Shown: positions 7,713-16,294 of the stretch, one piece after another
How positions within the stretch are numbered: position 1 is the stretch's first letter
How the letters are laid out: the number at the start of each line of letters is the position of its first letter
NCBI RefSeq assembly: GCF_016862895.1
Contig: NZ_BONV01000041.1
Coordinates: 1 to 64,000 of the forward strand
Direction of reading: 5' to 3'
DNA: 64,000 bases
Origin: Planotetraspora kaengkrachanensis
GTDB lineage: Bacteria; Actinomycetota; Actinomycetes; Streptosporangiales; Streptosporangiaceae
Notes under the pieces: model-generated
What the model saw: only the letters and a program-made list of their open reading frames with translations
Told to the model about the DNA's origin: nothing
The model's database searches: none
Position numbers and translations under genes: made by a program

Positions 7713-9170
7713 ATGATCAGGGGAAACTCGCCCACCGCGCCGACGCGTGCGCCCCACACCCTGCCGGTGCCGCCGACGGGGGCGATGGTGAGCGTTCGGC
7801 ACGGCTCGGTGACGCTGGCCGTGGGAATCTTGGTGCTGACGCAGCTGATGTTCGTCGTGGACACCTCCATTGTGAATGTGGCCCTGCCCGACATCGGCCG
7901 AGCCATGGGCTTCTCCAGCGCCGGTCTGTCCTGGGTTGTCACCGCCTATGCGCTGACCTTCGGCGGCTTGATCCTGCTCAGCGGCAAGGTCGGCTCAGTG
8001 ATCGGCCGGCGCCGGGCTCTCGTCCTTGGAGTGACGGTTTTCGTGATCGCCTCGCTCGCCGGAGGCTTTGCCGCTTCGGCGTGGCTCCTGGTGGCCGCGC
8101 GTGCTCTGCAAGGGGCAGGGGCTGCGGTCGCCGCGCCCAGCGTGATGGTTCTCCTCATGGGGATTACCGCTCCTGGTCCGCAGCGTTCGCGTGCGATGGC
8201 GATGTTCGTTCTCGCCGTCGGCGCCGGCGCGGCGGTCGGTCTGCTCGCGAGCGGAGTGCTGACGCAGACGCTGGGCTGGCGGTGGGTGATGTTCGTCAAC
8301 GCCCCGATCGGTGTGCTGGCCCTGCTCGGCACTCTGCGCAACCTGCCCGAGACGGCGCGTCAGCGCACCTCGTTGGACCTCGGGGGAGCTGCTGGCTCGA
8401 TCGTGGCGATGGTGGCCCTGGTCTTCGCCTTCACCTCCGCCGCCGACCAGGGGTGGTTGAGTCCCTCGGTCCTGGGTTCGTTCGCCGTCGCAGTGATCTC
8501 CCTGGTGGTGCTCGTCGTGTGTGAGCGTAGGCATCCGCACCCGGTGATGCCGCTGGCGTTCTTCTCCGCCATGCGCAGTGCAGGGCCCCTTCTGGCGATG
8601 CTGCTCGTCCCGGCCGGTCAGGTCGGCTTCCTGTTCTTCACCACGCTGCTGACCCAGCAGGTTCTCGGCTTCAGCCCGATCCAGACCGGCCTCGCGCTGT
8701 TGCCCTTCACCCTGGGGCTGATCGCCACCAACCAGCTCACCCCACGGCTGCTCCCGCGGTGGGGCGAACGCGTCATCGGCAGTGCCGGTCTGTCCGGCCT
8801 GGTCCTGGGGATCGCCTGGATGGCACTGGTTGCCGCCGACGCTGGCCCGGACACCTCGATCCTTCCGGTGCTGCTGGCCTCGGTCCTGCTCGGCGCGGGT
8901 GCGGGCGCGACCTTCGCGCCGGTCACCGCCGTCATCATGCACCAGGCCCCCGCCGAGCACATCGGTGCCGCAGCCGGCCTCAACCAGGGCCTCCAGCAGC
9001 TCGGCGGCGCGATGGGCCTGGCCATCCTTACCAGCATCCTGGCCGCTGCCGGCGGCCTGGACCACGGGCTGGGCACGACCCTCCTGGCCACCGCGACCTT
9101 CCCTCTGGCCGGCCTGGCTCTCTTCGGCATATGGGCGCGCCGCATCCCCGCCCCTGACACCCCCGCATGA
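7713..9170 (+). CDS. MFS transporter, DHA2 (14-TMS drug:H+ antiporter) family
   Basis: 485-aa integral membrane efflux protein. Motif A-like and motif C-like stretches of the EmrB/QacA group are visible (LMFVVDTSIVNVALPDIGRA near residue 50; WVVTAYALTFGGLILLSGKV), followed by about fourteen hydrophobic helices. The ATG at 7713 has AGGGGATG upstream; the reading open from 7425 overlaps the divergent regulator and is artefactual. It is the first gene of an operon with a methyltransferase relic and an SDR, typical of small drug-resistance or detoxification modules. Confidence 0.9.
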   Translation: MIRGNSPTAPTRAPHTLPVPPTGAMVSVRHGSVTLAVGILVLTQLMFVVDTSIVNVALPDIGRAMGFSSAGLSWVVTAYALTFGGLILLSGKVGSVIGRRRALVLGVTVFVIASLAGGFAASAWLLVAARALQGAGAAVAAPSVMVLLMGITAPGPQRSRAMAMFVLAVGAGAAVGLLASGVLTQTLGWRWVMFVNAPIGVLALLGTLRNLPETARQRTSLDLGGAAGSIVAMVALVFAFTSAADQGWLSPSVLGSFAVAVISLVVLVVCERRHPHPVMPLAFFSAMRSAGPLLAMLLVPAGQVGFLFFTTLLTQQVLGFSPIQTGLALLPFTLGLIATNQLTPRLLPRWGERVIGSAGLSGLVLGIAWMALVAADAGPDTSILPVLLASVLLGAGAGATFAPVTAVIMHQAPAEHIGAAAGLNQGLQQLGGAMGLAILTSILAAAGGLDHGLGTTLLATATFPLAGLALFGIWARRIPAPDTPA

Positions 9171-9199
9171 CCGCTTCCCACCGTCCGAAAGAGTGTGTG

Positions 9200-9615
9200 A
9201 TGACCGAGAACGACCCGCGCTTCAGCGCCGCCTTCTGGGACCAGCGCTACCGCAGCACCAGCCAAGTGTGGAGCGGCGAGCCCAACCCCGCGCTCGTCGA
9301 AGAGGTCTTGTCCCTCGCGCCCGGGACAGCACTGGAGGTGGGATGCGGTGAGGGCGCGGACGCCATCTGGCTGGCCGGGCCGCTCCCGACGGGCACCTGG
9401 TGATCGTCGGACACCACCCCGGCGACCTCGACACCGCCATGCCCCGCCCGCCCGAGCCCGGCCTCTTCTACACCGCCGACGACCTCGCAGCCGATCTCCC
9501 TGGCCATGTGTGGACGGTCATCACCCGCACCGCGCGCCCGCGCACCGCCACCACACCCGACGGCACACCGGTGATCGTCCACGACACCGTCCTGACCGCC
9601 CGGCGCACCCGCTGA
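9200..9615 (+). pseudogene. Class I SAM-dependent methyltransferase with internal deletion
   Basis: Two readings in different frames belong to one gene. 9200-9403 gives FWDQRYRSTSQVWSGEPNPA and the SAM motif I region ALEVGCGEGADAIWLA. 9400-9615 gives IVGHHPGDLDTAMPRPPEPG and a normal-looking C-terminus (RTATTPDGTPVIVHDTVLTA). The middle, which should hold SAM motifs II-III and the substrate pocket (roughly 90 residues by comparison with full-length relatives), is missing, and the junction at about 9390 is frame-shifted. The product cannot be a functional methyltransferase. Neighbours remain intact and in phase. Confidence 0.8.
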
Positions 9616-9646
9616 ACACCCGCATCACTGACAGGGAAGCACGATC

Positions 9647-10384
9647 ATGATCAAGGATCTCGCCCAGCAGACCGCCCTGGTCACCGGTGCCACCGCAGGC
9701 ATCGGCCGCGCCGCTGCCCTGGCCCTGGCCGCTCGCGGCGCCGACATCATCGTCCACGGCCGCGACAAGAACCGGGCCGCCGACACCCTCCAGCAGATCG
9801 AGGCGCTGGGAGCCAGCGCCCGCTTCGAGCCCGCCGACCTGTCCGACCCGGCACAGGTGACCGCACTCGCCGAATCCGCCGGCACCGTCGACATCCTGGT
9901 CAACAACGCGGGCATCTTCCACTTCGCCCGCACCGCCGACACCGACCCGGCCACCTTCGACGCCCACATCGCCGTCAACCTGCGCGCCCCCTACCTCCTC
10001 GTCCAGGCCCTCGCCCCCGGCATGGCCGCACGCGGACACGGCACCGTCATCAACATCAGCAGCGGCGCAGCCACCACCCCCGGCCTCGGCAGCGGCATCT
10101 ACGGCGCCACCAAGGCCGCCCTCGAATCCCTCACGCGCGTCTGGGCGGCCGAATACGGTCCTGCCGGTGTCCGCGTTAACGCCGTCGCCGCCGGGCCAAC
10201 CCGTACCGAAGGCACCGCCGCCTACGGCGAAGCCTTCGAGTCAGCCGGACAAGCCGTAGCACTCAAGCGCCTCGCCGAGGCCGAGGAGATCGCCGGCCCC
10301 ATCGCCTTCCTCGCCTCGCCCGCTGCCAGCTACGTCAACGGTGCCACCCTCAGCGCCATGGGCGGCCAACCCGCCCTCGGCTGA
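9647..10384 (+). CDS. SDR-family oxidoreductase
   Basis: 245-aa classical SDR (about 250 aa is normal). TGATAGIG cofactor site at residues 14-21, NNAG near residue 88, catalytic Ser in ISSGAA and YGATKAA near residue 155; the C-terminal FLASPAASYVNGATL segment is typical of FabG-like enzymes. NADPH-dependent carbonyl reduction is expected, substrate unknown. It lies 31 bp past the methyltransferase relic and is probably still transcribed with the MFS gene under the XRE-cupin regulator. Confidence 0.9.
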   Translation: MIKDLAQQTALVTGATAGIGRAAALALAARGADIIVHGRDKNRAADTLQQIEALGASARFEPADLSDPAQVTALAESAGTVDILVNNAGIFHFARTADTDPATFDAHIAVNLRAPYLLVQALAPGMAARGHGTVINISSGAATTPGLGSGIYGATKAALESLTRVWAAEYGPAGVRVNAVAAGPTRTEGTAAYGEAFESAGQAVALKRLAEAEEIAGPIAFLASPAASYVNGATLSAMGGQPALG

Positions 10385-10424
10385 GCACAGGACTTCCGGT
10401 GGACGACGCCCTCGATCGTCATGC

Positions 10425-10499
10425 CACCTCTCTCCTCGGCTCCTCATTGAACTTGCCGTACGACGTCGCCTGTTCGTCGGTCAGGAACTCCACTGGCAT
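10425..10499 (-). pseudogene. Tn3-family transposase N-terminal scrap
   Basis: Minus-strand reading from an ATG at 10499: MPVEFLTDEQATSYGKFNEE then PRR, after which similarity stops. This is the usual opening of actinobacterial Tn3 transposases (DUF4158 region). Only about 25 codons survive. No terminal repeat was identified. It is one of three Tn3 transposase pieces in the window, the others lying at 27.7 and 56.6 kb. Confidence 0.6.
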
Positions 10500-10688
10500 G
10501 GGCGAGAAGCTAGCGGCGCCCGGAGCCGATCAGGGATCTTCCGTCGAACCTCGCCGCCGGGCCTGCCACCTGTGCTAGACGCCATGATCACCGGCTTAGC
10601 GTTAACCGCTATACCGATGTTCCCCGAGGCCGGACATCTGCCCGATGCCCGCGACCTGGTCGTTCACCGCATTCAGCCAGGTGATGCC
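10500..10688. other. Gene-free junction DNA
   Basis: About 190 bp between the transposase scrap and the hydrolase relic. No start, ribosome site or palindrome was convincing. Short readings have no recognisable domain. It probably marks a deletion or insertion junction. Confidence 0.35.
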
Positions 10689-11229
10689 TCGAGCGGGTCG
10701 CCGTCGCCGGGCACTCGATGGGCGGACAGAGCGCGACATGCTCCTCGGCGCGAGCGTGGAGGAGGACGGCCACACCGTCCGTGCCCTCGACGAACGGGTC
10801 AAGGCAGGCGTCCTGTTGGCCTCAACGGGCGCCGGTGACGATCACCTCTCGGACATGGCGAAGCGGTTCACCGCCCTGAGGACCGCCCGGTTCGACGAGA
10901 TGACGACGCCCACGCTCGTGATCGTCGGCGACAAGGACGACTCTCCCGAACTCACCGACCGCGGACCGGCCCACCACGCCGACGGCTACCACCAAGCGCC
11001 CGGCCCGAAGTCGCTGCTGACCCTGCACGGGGCCGAGCACATGCTCGGCGGCATCACCGGCTACGACACCGTCGAGACCACCGACGAGGACCCGGAACGC
11101 GTGGCCGTGATCCAGCGAATGAGCTAGGCGTTCCTGCGCGACACCCTCACGTCCGACACCTCGGCCTGGCCGAGGGCGACGTCCGCATTCGCACGCCTCG
11201 ACGCGATCGGCCGCCTGGAGAGCAAATGA
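10689..11229 (+). pseudogene. Alpha/beta hydrolase pseudogene
   Basis: The nucleophile elbow ERVAVAGHSMGGQSA is read at 10689-10733. The frame then shifts at about 10735 to MLLGASVEEDGHTVRALDER, continuing through TPTLVIVGDKDDS and LTLHGAEHMLGGITGYD (late acid and His regions) to 11124. There a TAG replaces what is probably a Trp codon, after which AFLRDTL runs in frame to 11229. The N-terminal half is absent. At least one frameshift plus one nonsense change make it non-functional. Intact relatives are secreted or cytosolic esterase-like hydrolases of about 300 aa. Confidence 0.75.
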
Positions 11230-11364
11230 CCACCACACCCGTACCCGACTGGTTCAAGAAAGCGCTAGCGGTGACGTGCTGATCGTTGAGTTCACCGGAG
11301 TCGGCACCCGCGTCGCCGGCGACGAACCGCTCCGGCTCGCGCCAGTCGAGCCGTGCACCGCGTG
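11226..11364 (+). pseudogene. Short remnant of an unidentified enzyme gene
   Basis: ATG at 11226 overlaps the hydrolase terminal TGA (ATGA) and gives MTTTPVPDWFKKALAVTC before a stop. A second frame then reads SGDVLIVEFTGVGTRVAGDE. The coupled overlap suggests that a second gene followed the hydrolase in its original operon and has been almost completely lost. Confidence 0.4.
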
Positions 11365-11427
11365 AGGGCTCCCAGGCGGGGAAGTGGCCTGACCTGCAGA
11401 TTCACCGGGAAACGGTGCATGGGAGTG

Positions 11428-11475
11428 ACTGACAAAACTCTGCGCTCACTGACAATCCCTGCGTTTCCACTGTCA
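11428..11475. repeat. Three iteron-like ACTGACA/ACTGTCA repeats
   Basis: ACTGACA occurs at 11428 and 11448 and ACTGTCA at 11469, spacings of 20 and 21 bp, that is about two helical turns. They sit in the otherwise empty stretch between the hydrolase relic and the coiled-coil protein gene. Same-face binding by a dimeric regulator is a reasonable inference. Confidence 0.35.
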
Positions 11476-11601
11476 GAACGGGTGCGCTCAACACACGCGG
11501 CACGGGTCTTCATTGCGGCTCGAAAGGTCTCAGGCCGATAACTTGCGGGAATTGAACATCTCCCAAGTGACGGCCACGCTCACCGAAGCAAGAGATCACC
11601 G

Positions 11602-11625
11602 TTTCTGAATATCTATTTCCAGAAA
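11602..11625. promoter_or_regulatory. Candidate operator ahead of the coiled-coil gene
   Basis: TTTCTGAA (11602-11609) and TCCAGAAA (11618-11625) form an inverted repeat matching 7 of 8 positions with an 8-bp spacer, inside an AT-rich promoter-like stretch 27 bp before the GTG at 11652. Autoregulation by the downstream protein would fit KfrA-type behaviour, but this is inference. Confidence 0.4.
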
Positions 11626-11651
11626 TTCGAAAATTCGCTAGATTCGGCGTC

Positions 11652-12833
11652 GTGACGACCCCAGCGCCGACCCCCGCCACGACCACGTGCAAGCACTGCG
11701 GCACCGCCATCGAGCAGCGAGCAGGCCGGGGGAGACCCAAGGAGTACTGCCCCGACGGCGACTGCCAGGCTGCGGCCAAGCGGCAACGCGAGGTGCGCCG
11801 ATCCACACCGGGTCTCGAGGGCGCGCTCGCCCGCGTCGAGGATCTCTACGACCGGATGGAGAACGGCCTCGCGGCGGCCATCGCGCCTCTCGCGCAGGTC
11901 CTGTCCGAGGAATTGAGCCCGGCCGGTGTGGAGGCGAAGCTCAGCGCCGTGCAGGCCGAGGCCCACACCCGGGTGGCCCTCGCGCATACCGAGCGGGAGC
12001 AGGCGCTGGCCCAGGTGCGCCTCGCGCGAGAGGCCGCCGAGGCGGCCAGGCGCGAAGCGGAGGAAGCCCGGATGCAGGCCGAGGAGGCCCACTCCGAACG
12101 TGACGGAGCGTTCGCCGACGCCGAGACCGCACGGGAGCAGGCGCTCGCGGCTCTCCGGGAGGCGTCGGCCACCGAGCGCCGGGCCAGGCAGGAGGCCGAG
12201 GAGGCCCACCGCAGAACCGAGCTGGCTGAGACCGCCCGGGACCAGGCCGCACGCGAGCTCGCCGAGCGCGTCGAGAAGGCGACCGCCGACGTACGGCAGG
12301 CCGAGGCGGAAGCCGTACAGGAACGCAAGGAACGGGAGCGCGCCGAGGCGGACGCGGCGAGCGCCAGACAGGAAAGCGAACTGGCGCGGCGCGCCCGGCG
12401 CGAGGCCGAGCAGTCGAGCGCCGCGTCCGCGGCCCGGGCTCAGGCGGCGGAGGCCGAACGGGACCGTGCGATCTCCCGAGCCGAGGCGGAGCGTGACCGC
12501 GCGGTCGCGGCGGCGGCGGCACAACGCGACCAGGCAATCGAACGCGCGGAGACGGCGGAGACGGCGCGGGCGATGGCCGTCGTGGACGCCGGCCGGGCCG
12601 CCACCGAGGCCGAGCAGGCCACCGCACGTGCGGCACAGACCGCCGATGAGCTGGACCGGCTGGCCGGCGAGCTGCGCACCGCCGGTGCGCAGCGGGAACG
12701 GATCGCGGCCGAGCTGGAGCTCGAGCGGTCGCGGCTCGCTGACGCGCGTGCCCAGCTCGAGGCCGCCCGAGCGGAGGCGGCCGAGCTGCGCGAGAGGGCG
12801 ATAACCGCCGAACTGCGGCTGCGCGACCAGTAG
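11652..12833 (+). CDS. Long coiled-coil protein with N-terminal CxxC/CxxxxC zinc-type motif
   Basis: 393 aa, start GTG. Residues 13-40 contain CKHCG...YCPDGDC, four cysteines arranged like a small zinc ribbon followed by a basic stretch (AAKRQREVRR). From about residue 55 to the end the sequence is almost pure heptad-like Ala/Glu/Arg coiled coil with no proline, far longer than needed for simple dimerisation. The architecture is reminiscent of KfrA-like nucleoid or plasmid-segregation proteins, but the DNA-binding end differs, so no function is assigned. The next gene follows after 70 bp on the same strand. Confidence 0.75.
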   Translation: MTTPAPTPATTTCKHCGTAIEQRAGRGRPKEYCPDGDCQAAAKRQREVRRSTPGLEGALARVEDLYDRMENGLAAAIAPLAQVLSEELSPAGVEAKLSAVQAEAHTRVALAHTEREQALAQVRLAREAAEAARREAEEARMQAEEAHSERDGAFADAETAREQALAALREASATERRARQEAEEAHRRTELAETARDQAARELAERVEKATADVRQAEAEAVQERKERERAEADAASARQESELARRARREAEQSSAASAARAQAAEAERDRAISRAEAERDRAVAAAAAQRDQAIERAETAETARAMAVVDAGRAATEAEQATARAAQTADELDRLAGELRTAGAQRERIAAELELERSRLADARAQLEAARAEAAELRERAITAELRLRDQ

Positions 12834-12903
12834 CCCCGGTCTCCTATCTCTGACCACTCTGCGATCCGGGCACAACGAAACGTCACACGGGAGACGCCAA
12901 CCC

Positions 12904-14016
12904 ATGAACACTCCACCATCGCCACCTGGAGCGGAGCGGACTGACGGATCATCCGTCCAGATCGGCGCTCTCGTTCCGCTGACCCGGCCTGGCTGGGCCG
13001 AGGCGGGCCGGCACCTGCTCGCCGGACTCGAGCTGGCCGTCCGCGAAGTCAACGACGCCGGCGGGATCGCCGGAAGACCACTCGAGCTGGTGGTCCGAGA
13101 CACCGCGGCTGATCCACAGAGGGCCGAGGCGGCCGTGGACGAATTGGCCCGCCTGGGCGTGGCCGCCTTGGCGGGGGAGTATCACAGCGTCGTCGCTCGC
13201 GCCGCCGCCGCCAGGGCCGACGCCCTCGGCCTGCCGTTCCTCTGCTCGTCGGCGGTTCTCGACGCGCTCACCGAACAGCCGACGGAATGGGTCGCCCGCC
13301 TCGCCCCGGCGCAGTCCCACGGCTGGCGGATCTACGCGGACTTCCTCCTCAGCGCGGGCCACAGCCGAATCGCCGTCGCAGCCGAGCCGAGTGTCTACTG
13401 GGCGTCCGGGGCCCGCGTTCTGCGGGACCACATCACTCCACGCGGCGGCACCGTCATCGAACTCGACATGCGCGCGCTCACCCCCGCGGCCGTGTGCGAC
13501 GAACTCGTCGACAATCGCGCGACGGCCCTCCTTCTTCTGGTCGGCCACCCGGAGCCGGCGGTGTCGATCGTCACGTCCGTCCGCCGCGACCGGCGCCTCG
13601 CCGAGATCATGATCGGTGCTCCGGCCGGGCAACCGGAGTTCGCCGAATGGGCGACGTCGCTGGGCGGCGACGGCGCCGCGATCCCGTTCTTGCGCTACCT
13701 GCCCGAGCGCCTCAGCCCACTCGGTGCACGAGTCGAGACGGCCCTCCGTGAGCGGCTGGCCGAGGCGCCGTCCTTCGTCGCCTTCGAGGGCTACGACACG
13801 GTCGTCGTCCTCGCCGACGTGCTGCGTTCTCACGGCGCGGACCGGGCGCGCACAGCTGAATCCTGGCCGCGCGTCGCCGTCGAGGGCACCCGCGGGCGGA
13901 TCCAGTTCTCCCGCACGCCAGGCATCAGCGTTTGGCAATGGGCTTGGCCGCCGATCCACGTCGTCGATCGAGATCCGGCGGACCCCGATCGCTTTCGGAT
14001 CCTTCACGCCGGCTGA
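12904..14016 (+). CDS. Periplasmic-binding-fold (type 1, Leu/Ile/Val-binding) protein lacking a signal peptide
   Basis: 370-aa type-1 ligand-binding protein. IGALVPLTRPGWAEAGRHLL near the start, AVREVNDAGGIAGRPLELVV and later AFEGYDTVVVLADVLRSHG are the landmarks of branched-chain amino-acid receptor-type binding proteins. Family members are normally exported lipoproteins, yet here the N-terminus (MNTPPSPPGAERTDGSS) has no hydrophobic segment or lipobox, and no ABC permease or ATPase follows. It probably acts in the cytosol as a ligand sensor or is inactive as a transporter. It sits 70 bp after the coiled-coil gene and may be co-transcribed with it. Confidence 0.8.
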   Translation: MNTPPSPPGAERTDGSSVQIGALVPLTRPGWAEAGRHLLAGLELAVREVNDAGGIAGRPLELVVRDTAADPQRAEAAVDELARLGVAALAGEYHSVVARAAAARADALGLPFLCSSAVLDALTEQPTEWVARLAPAQSHGWRIYADFLLSAGHSRIAVAAEPSVYWASGARVLRDHITPRGGTVIELDMRALTPAAVCDELVDNRATALLLLVGHPEPAVSIVTSVRRDRRLAEIMIGAPAGQPEFAEWATSLGGDGAAIPFLRYLPERLSPLGARVETALRERLAEAPSFVAFEGYDTVVVLADVLRSHGADRARTAESWPRVAVEGTRGRIQFSRTPGISVWQWAWPPIHVVDRDPADPDRFRILHAG

Positions 14017-14052
14017 GAGAGCACGGAGGTCCGGCCGGCCGCATTCTCAGTT

Positions 14053-14072
14053 GCCGGCCCGAGAAGGCCGGC
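14053..14072. terminator. Hairpin between convergent genes
   Basis: GCCGGCC at 14053-14059 pairs with GGCCGGC at 14066-14072 around a 6-nt loop. It lies between the binding-protein gene ending at 14016 and the GNAT gene ending at 14088 on the other strand. There is no clear U-tract, as is common in actinomycetes. Confidence 0.5.
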
Positions 14073-14087
14073 GAGGCTTTCACACAA

Positions 14088-14960
14088 TCAGGGCTTCGGG
14101 GCCGTGTAGGTGCGCGTGCGCGTGTACGCACCGAAGCCCATCGACGTGTAGAGCCGCAGGGGAACGGGATATCCGTCGTCACCGCGCGCGTAGACGACGG
14201 CGCGTTCACCGCCGCCGGCCGCGAAGGCGTGCAACACGGCGATGCACGCGGCACGGCCGAGTCCGAGTCGACGGTGGCGGGGATGCGTGCCGACCGGTTC
14301 GAACTCCCCGACCCGATTTACCTCGTCGTACCAGCCCTGGCAGTAGGCCGCGACCTCGCCGGCAGGTGATACGACGACGAGGTCCATCTCGGGCCGGTAC
14401 GGCCAGGCGTCCCTCATCCGGGCATGCCGTCCGGCGGTGACCCGGGGCGACCCGAACGCGGCACGGTGGGCCGCTGCCCGGCCGGCCACGTCGGCGTGGC
14501 CCCGCTGGGCCCGGATCGTGTAACCGTCCGGCAGGTGGGGCGCCTCCGGCAGATCCACGAGCGGACGGCGAAGGCACATCATGAACGGCCCGTCGGCGGC
14601 ACGGGTGTAGCCGCGTCGCTCCAACGCCGCGACCAGGTGCTGTTCGGTCTCGGCGACCTCGGTGCTCAACGGGCCGCCGGCCGTCCGTTCGGCCCAGTCG
14701 AGCACCTCATCGGCCAGTTCCGGGCGGTCGGGGTCGACCTGCAGCATCAGCTCGCCGGACACATCCAGCCAGCCCCAGGCCAGGGTCGTGTCGCCTTCTG
14801 TCCAGATCGCCGTCGGGCATTCCCCGGCCCGGTCGAGGGCCAGGCACCAGTTCCAGGTGAGGTCGCCGATGTGCCGGTATCCGGTCGCCGGGAAGCTCCG
14901 GACGGCCAGGTCCTGCATGGCGCGCAGCGCCACGGGGCCTGCGTGCTCACGGCGTCGCAT
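14088..14960 (-). CDS. GNAT-family N-acetyltransferase
   Basis: 290-aa protein. The C-terminal half is a clear acetyl-CoA-dependent GNAT fold: EFEPVGTHPRHRRLGLGRAA is motif A (R/Q-x-x-G-x-G/A), followed by the motif B-like LYTSMGFGAYTRTRTY. The N-terminal half is a second, degenerate GNAT-like repeat, giving the length of tandem-GNAT proteins. The substrate is unknown. The ATG at 14960 was preferred over one 9 nt upstream because GGGGAG is then at proper spacing. Confidence 0.85.
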   Translation of the reverse strand: MRRREHAGPVALRAMQDLAVRSFPATGYRHIGDLTWNWCLALDRAGECPTAIWTEGDTTLAWGWLDVSGELMLQVDPDRPELADEVLDWAERTAGGPLSTEVAETEQHLVAALERRGYTRAADGPFMMCLRRPLVDLPEAPHLPDGYTIRAQRGHADVAGRAAAHRAAFGSPRVTAGRHARMRDAWPYRPEMDLVVVSPAGEVAAYCQGWYDEVNRVGEFEPVGTHPRHRRLGLGRAACIAVLHAFAAGGGERAVVYARGDDGYPVPLRLYTSMGFGAYTRTRTYTAPKP

Positions 14961-15136
14961 GGCGCCCATGCTCCCCGACGGACTTTCCGCCGGGCAACGT
15001 GATTTCCCCGGGCCCGGTCCTGACGCGGGGGCATCGGGCGCGAGTAGTCGAGGTCTTGACCCGCCCACTCCCTGCGAGGCGACCGCTCCGGCCACGGGGG
15101 CGCGCCCAGTGCCGCGGGAAATCCGAGCGCGCCCCG

Positions 15137-16294
15137 TCAGCGACCTCGGCGGGCGTTGAGCCGGGCGGCCTGGCGCGTCAGGTGGTCGCGCTCGGCGAGG
15201 TTGGGTGCCTTGTGGGCCGCCTCGGCGTACAGCCGTGCCGCCGTCGCCAGGTCGCCGTCGCGCTCGTGGAGGTACGCCGCCACCGCGGCGTGGCGGGGCA
15301 GTGAGGCGTCCAGCGCCGCGAGCGCCGCCAGGCCGGCGCGCGGTCCGTCGGCCTCCCCGACGGCGACCGCGCGGTTGAGCCGTACGACCGGGCTGCCGGT
15401 CAGGCGCGTGAGCTCGTCGTACCACTCGACGATCTGCACCCAGTCGGTCTCCCCGGCGGTGGGCGCGTCGGCGTGGAGTGCCGCGATGGCGGCCTGGGCC
15501 TGGAACTCGCCCAGCCGGTCGCGGGCGAGGGCCGCCTGGAGGATCCCGACGCCCTCGGCGATCAACGTGGTGTCCCAGCGGCCGCGGTCCTGCTCGGCGA
15601 GCGGCACCAGGCTGCCGTCGGACGCGGTGCGGGCGGCACGCCGGGCGTGGTGGAGCAGCATGAGGGCGAGCAGCCCGGCCACCTCGGGGTGGTCGATGCG
15701 GGCCGCGAGCTGCCGGGTGAGCCGGATGGCCTCGGCGGCGAGGTCGACGTCGCCGGAGTAGCCCTCGTTGAAGACGAGGTAGAGGACGCGCAGCACGGTG
15801 GCGACGTCGCCGGGCCGGTCGAAGCGCACACCGGAGACGGTGCGCTTGGCCCGGCTGATGCGCTGCGCCATGGTCGCCTCGGGCACCAGGTAGGCCTCGG
15901 CGATTTGGCGGGTGGACAGCCCGCCGACGGCGCGCAGCGTGAGCGCGACCGCCGACGCCGGGGTCAGCGACGGGTGGGCGCACAGGAAGTAGAGCTGGAG
16001 CGTGTCGTCCATCGCGGGCGCCGTCCCGGGCGCCGGCTCCTCCTCGACGCGGTCCTCACGCCGGCGGCGGGCGGCGTCGGCGCGCGTCGTGTCGAGGAAC
16101 TTGCGCCAGGCCACGGTGACCAGCCAGCCCTTGGCGTCCCGCGGCGGGTCGGCCGCCCAGACCCGGAGCGCCTCGACCAGAGCGTCCTGCACGGCGTCCT
16201 CGGCCGCCGCGAAGTCGGCTCCGCGGCGGACGAGGACGGTGAGCACGTTCGGAGTGAGGCTCCTGAGCAGGACCTCGTCCATCGGTGACGTCAC
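15137..16294 (-). CDS. ECF42-type RNA polymerase sigma factor (copy 1)
   Basis: 385 aa. Region 2 (AAAEDAVQDALVEALRVWAA near the N-terminus, KGWLVTVAWRKFLD) and region 4 (LSTRQIAEAYLVPEATMAQR) are followed by a long helical TPR-like C-terminal extension (FNEGYSGD, LLLHHARR, DWVQIVEWYDEL). That is the layout of the ECF42/DUF6596 sigma group, which is controlled through its own C-terminal domain rather than by an anti-sigma factor. GTG at 16294 overlaps the TGA of the upstream DGPF gene (GTGA), indicating translational coupling; an internal ATG lies at 16282. Confidence 0.9.
   Translation of the reverse strand: MTSPMDEVLLRSLTPNVLTVLVRRGADFAAAEDAVQDALVEALRVWAADPPRDAKGWLVTVAWRKFLDTTRADAARRRREDRVEEEPAPGTAPAMDDTLQLYFLCAHPSLTPASAVALTLRAVGGLSTRQIAEAYLVPEATMAQRISRAKRTVSGVRFDRPGDVATVLRVLYLVFNEGYSGDVDLAAEAIRLTRQLAARIDHPEVAGLLALMLLHHARRAARTASDGSLVPLAEQDRGRWDTTLIAEGVGILQAALARDRLGEFQAQAAIAALHADAPTAGETDWVQIVEWYDELTRLTGSPVVRLNRAVAVGEADGPRAGLAALAALDASLPRHAAVAAYLHERDGDLATAARLYAEAAHKAPNLAERDHLTRQAARLNARRGR

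Noticed and set aside
11613-13103. Minus-strand 496-codon reading across the coiled-coil and binding-protein genes
   Set aside because: Composition is Arg/Leu/Gly-rich without motifs and it lies antisense to two genes with recognisable features.
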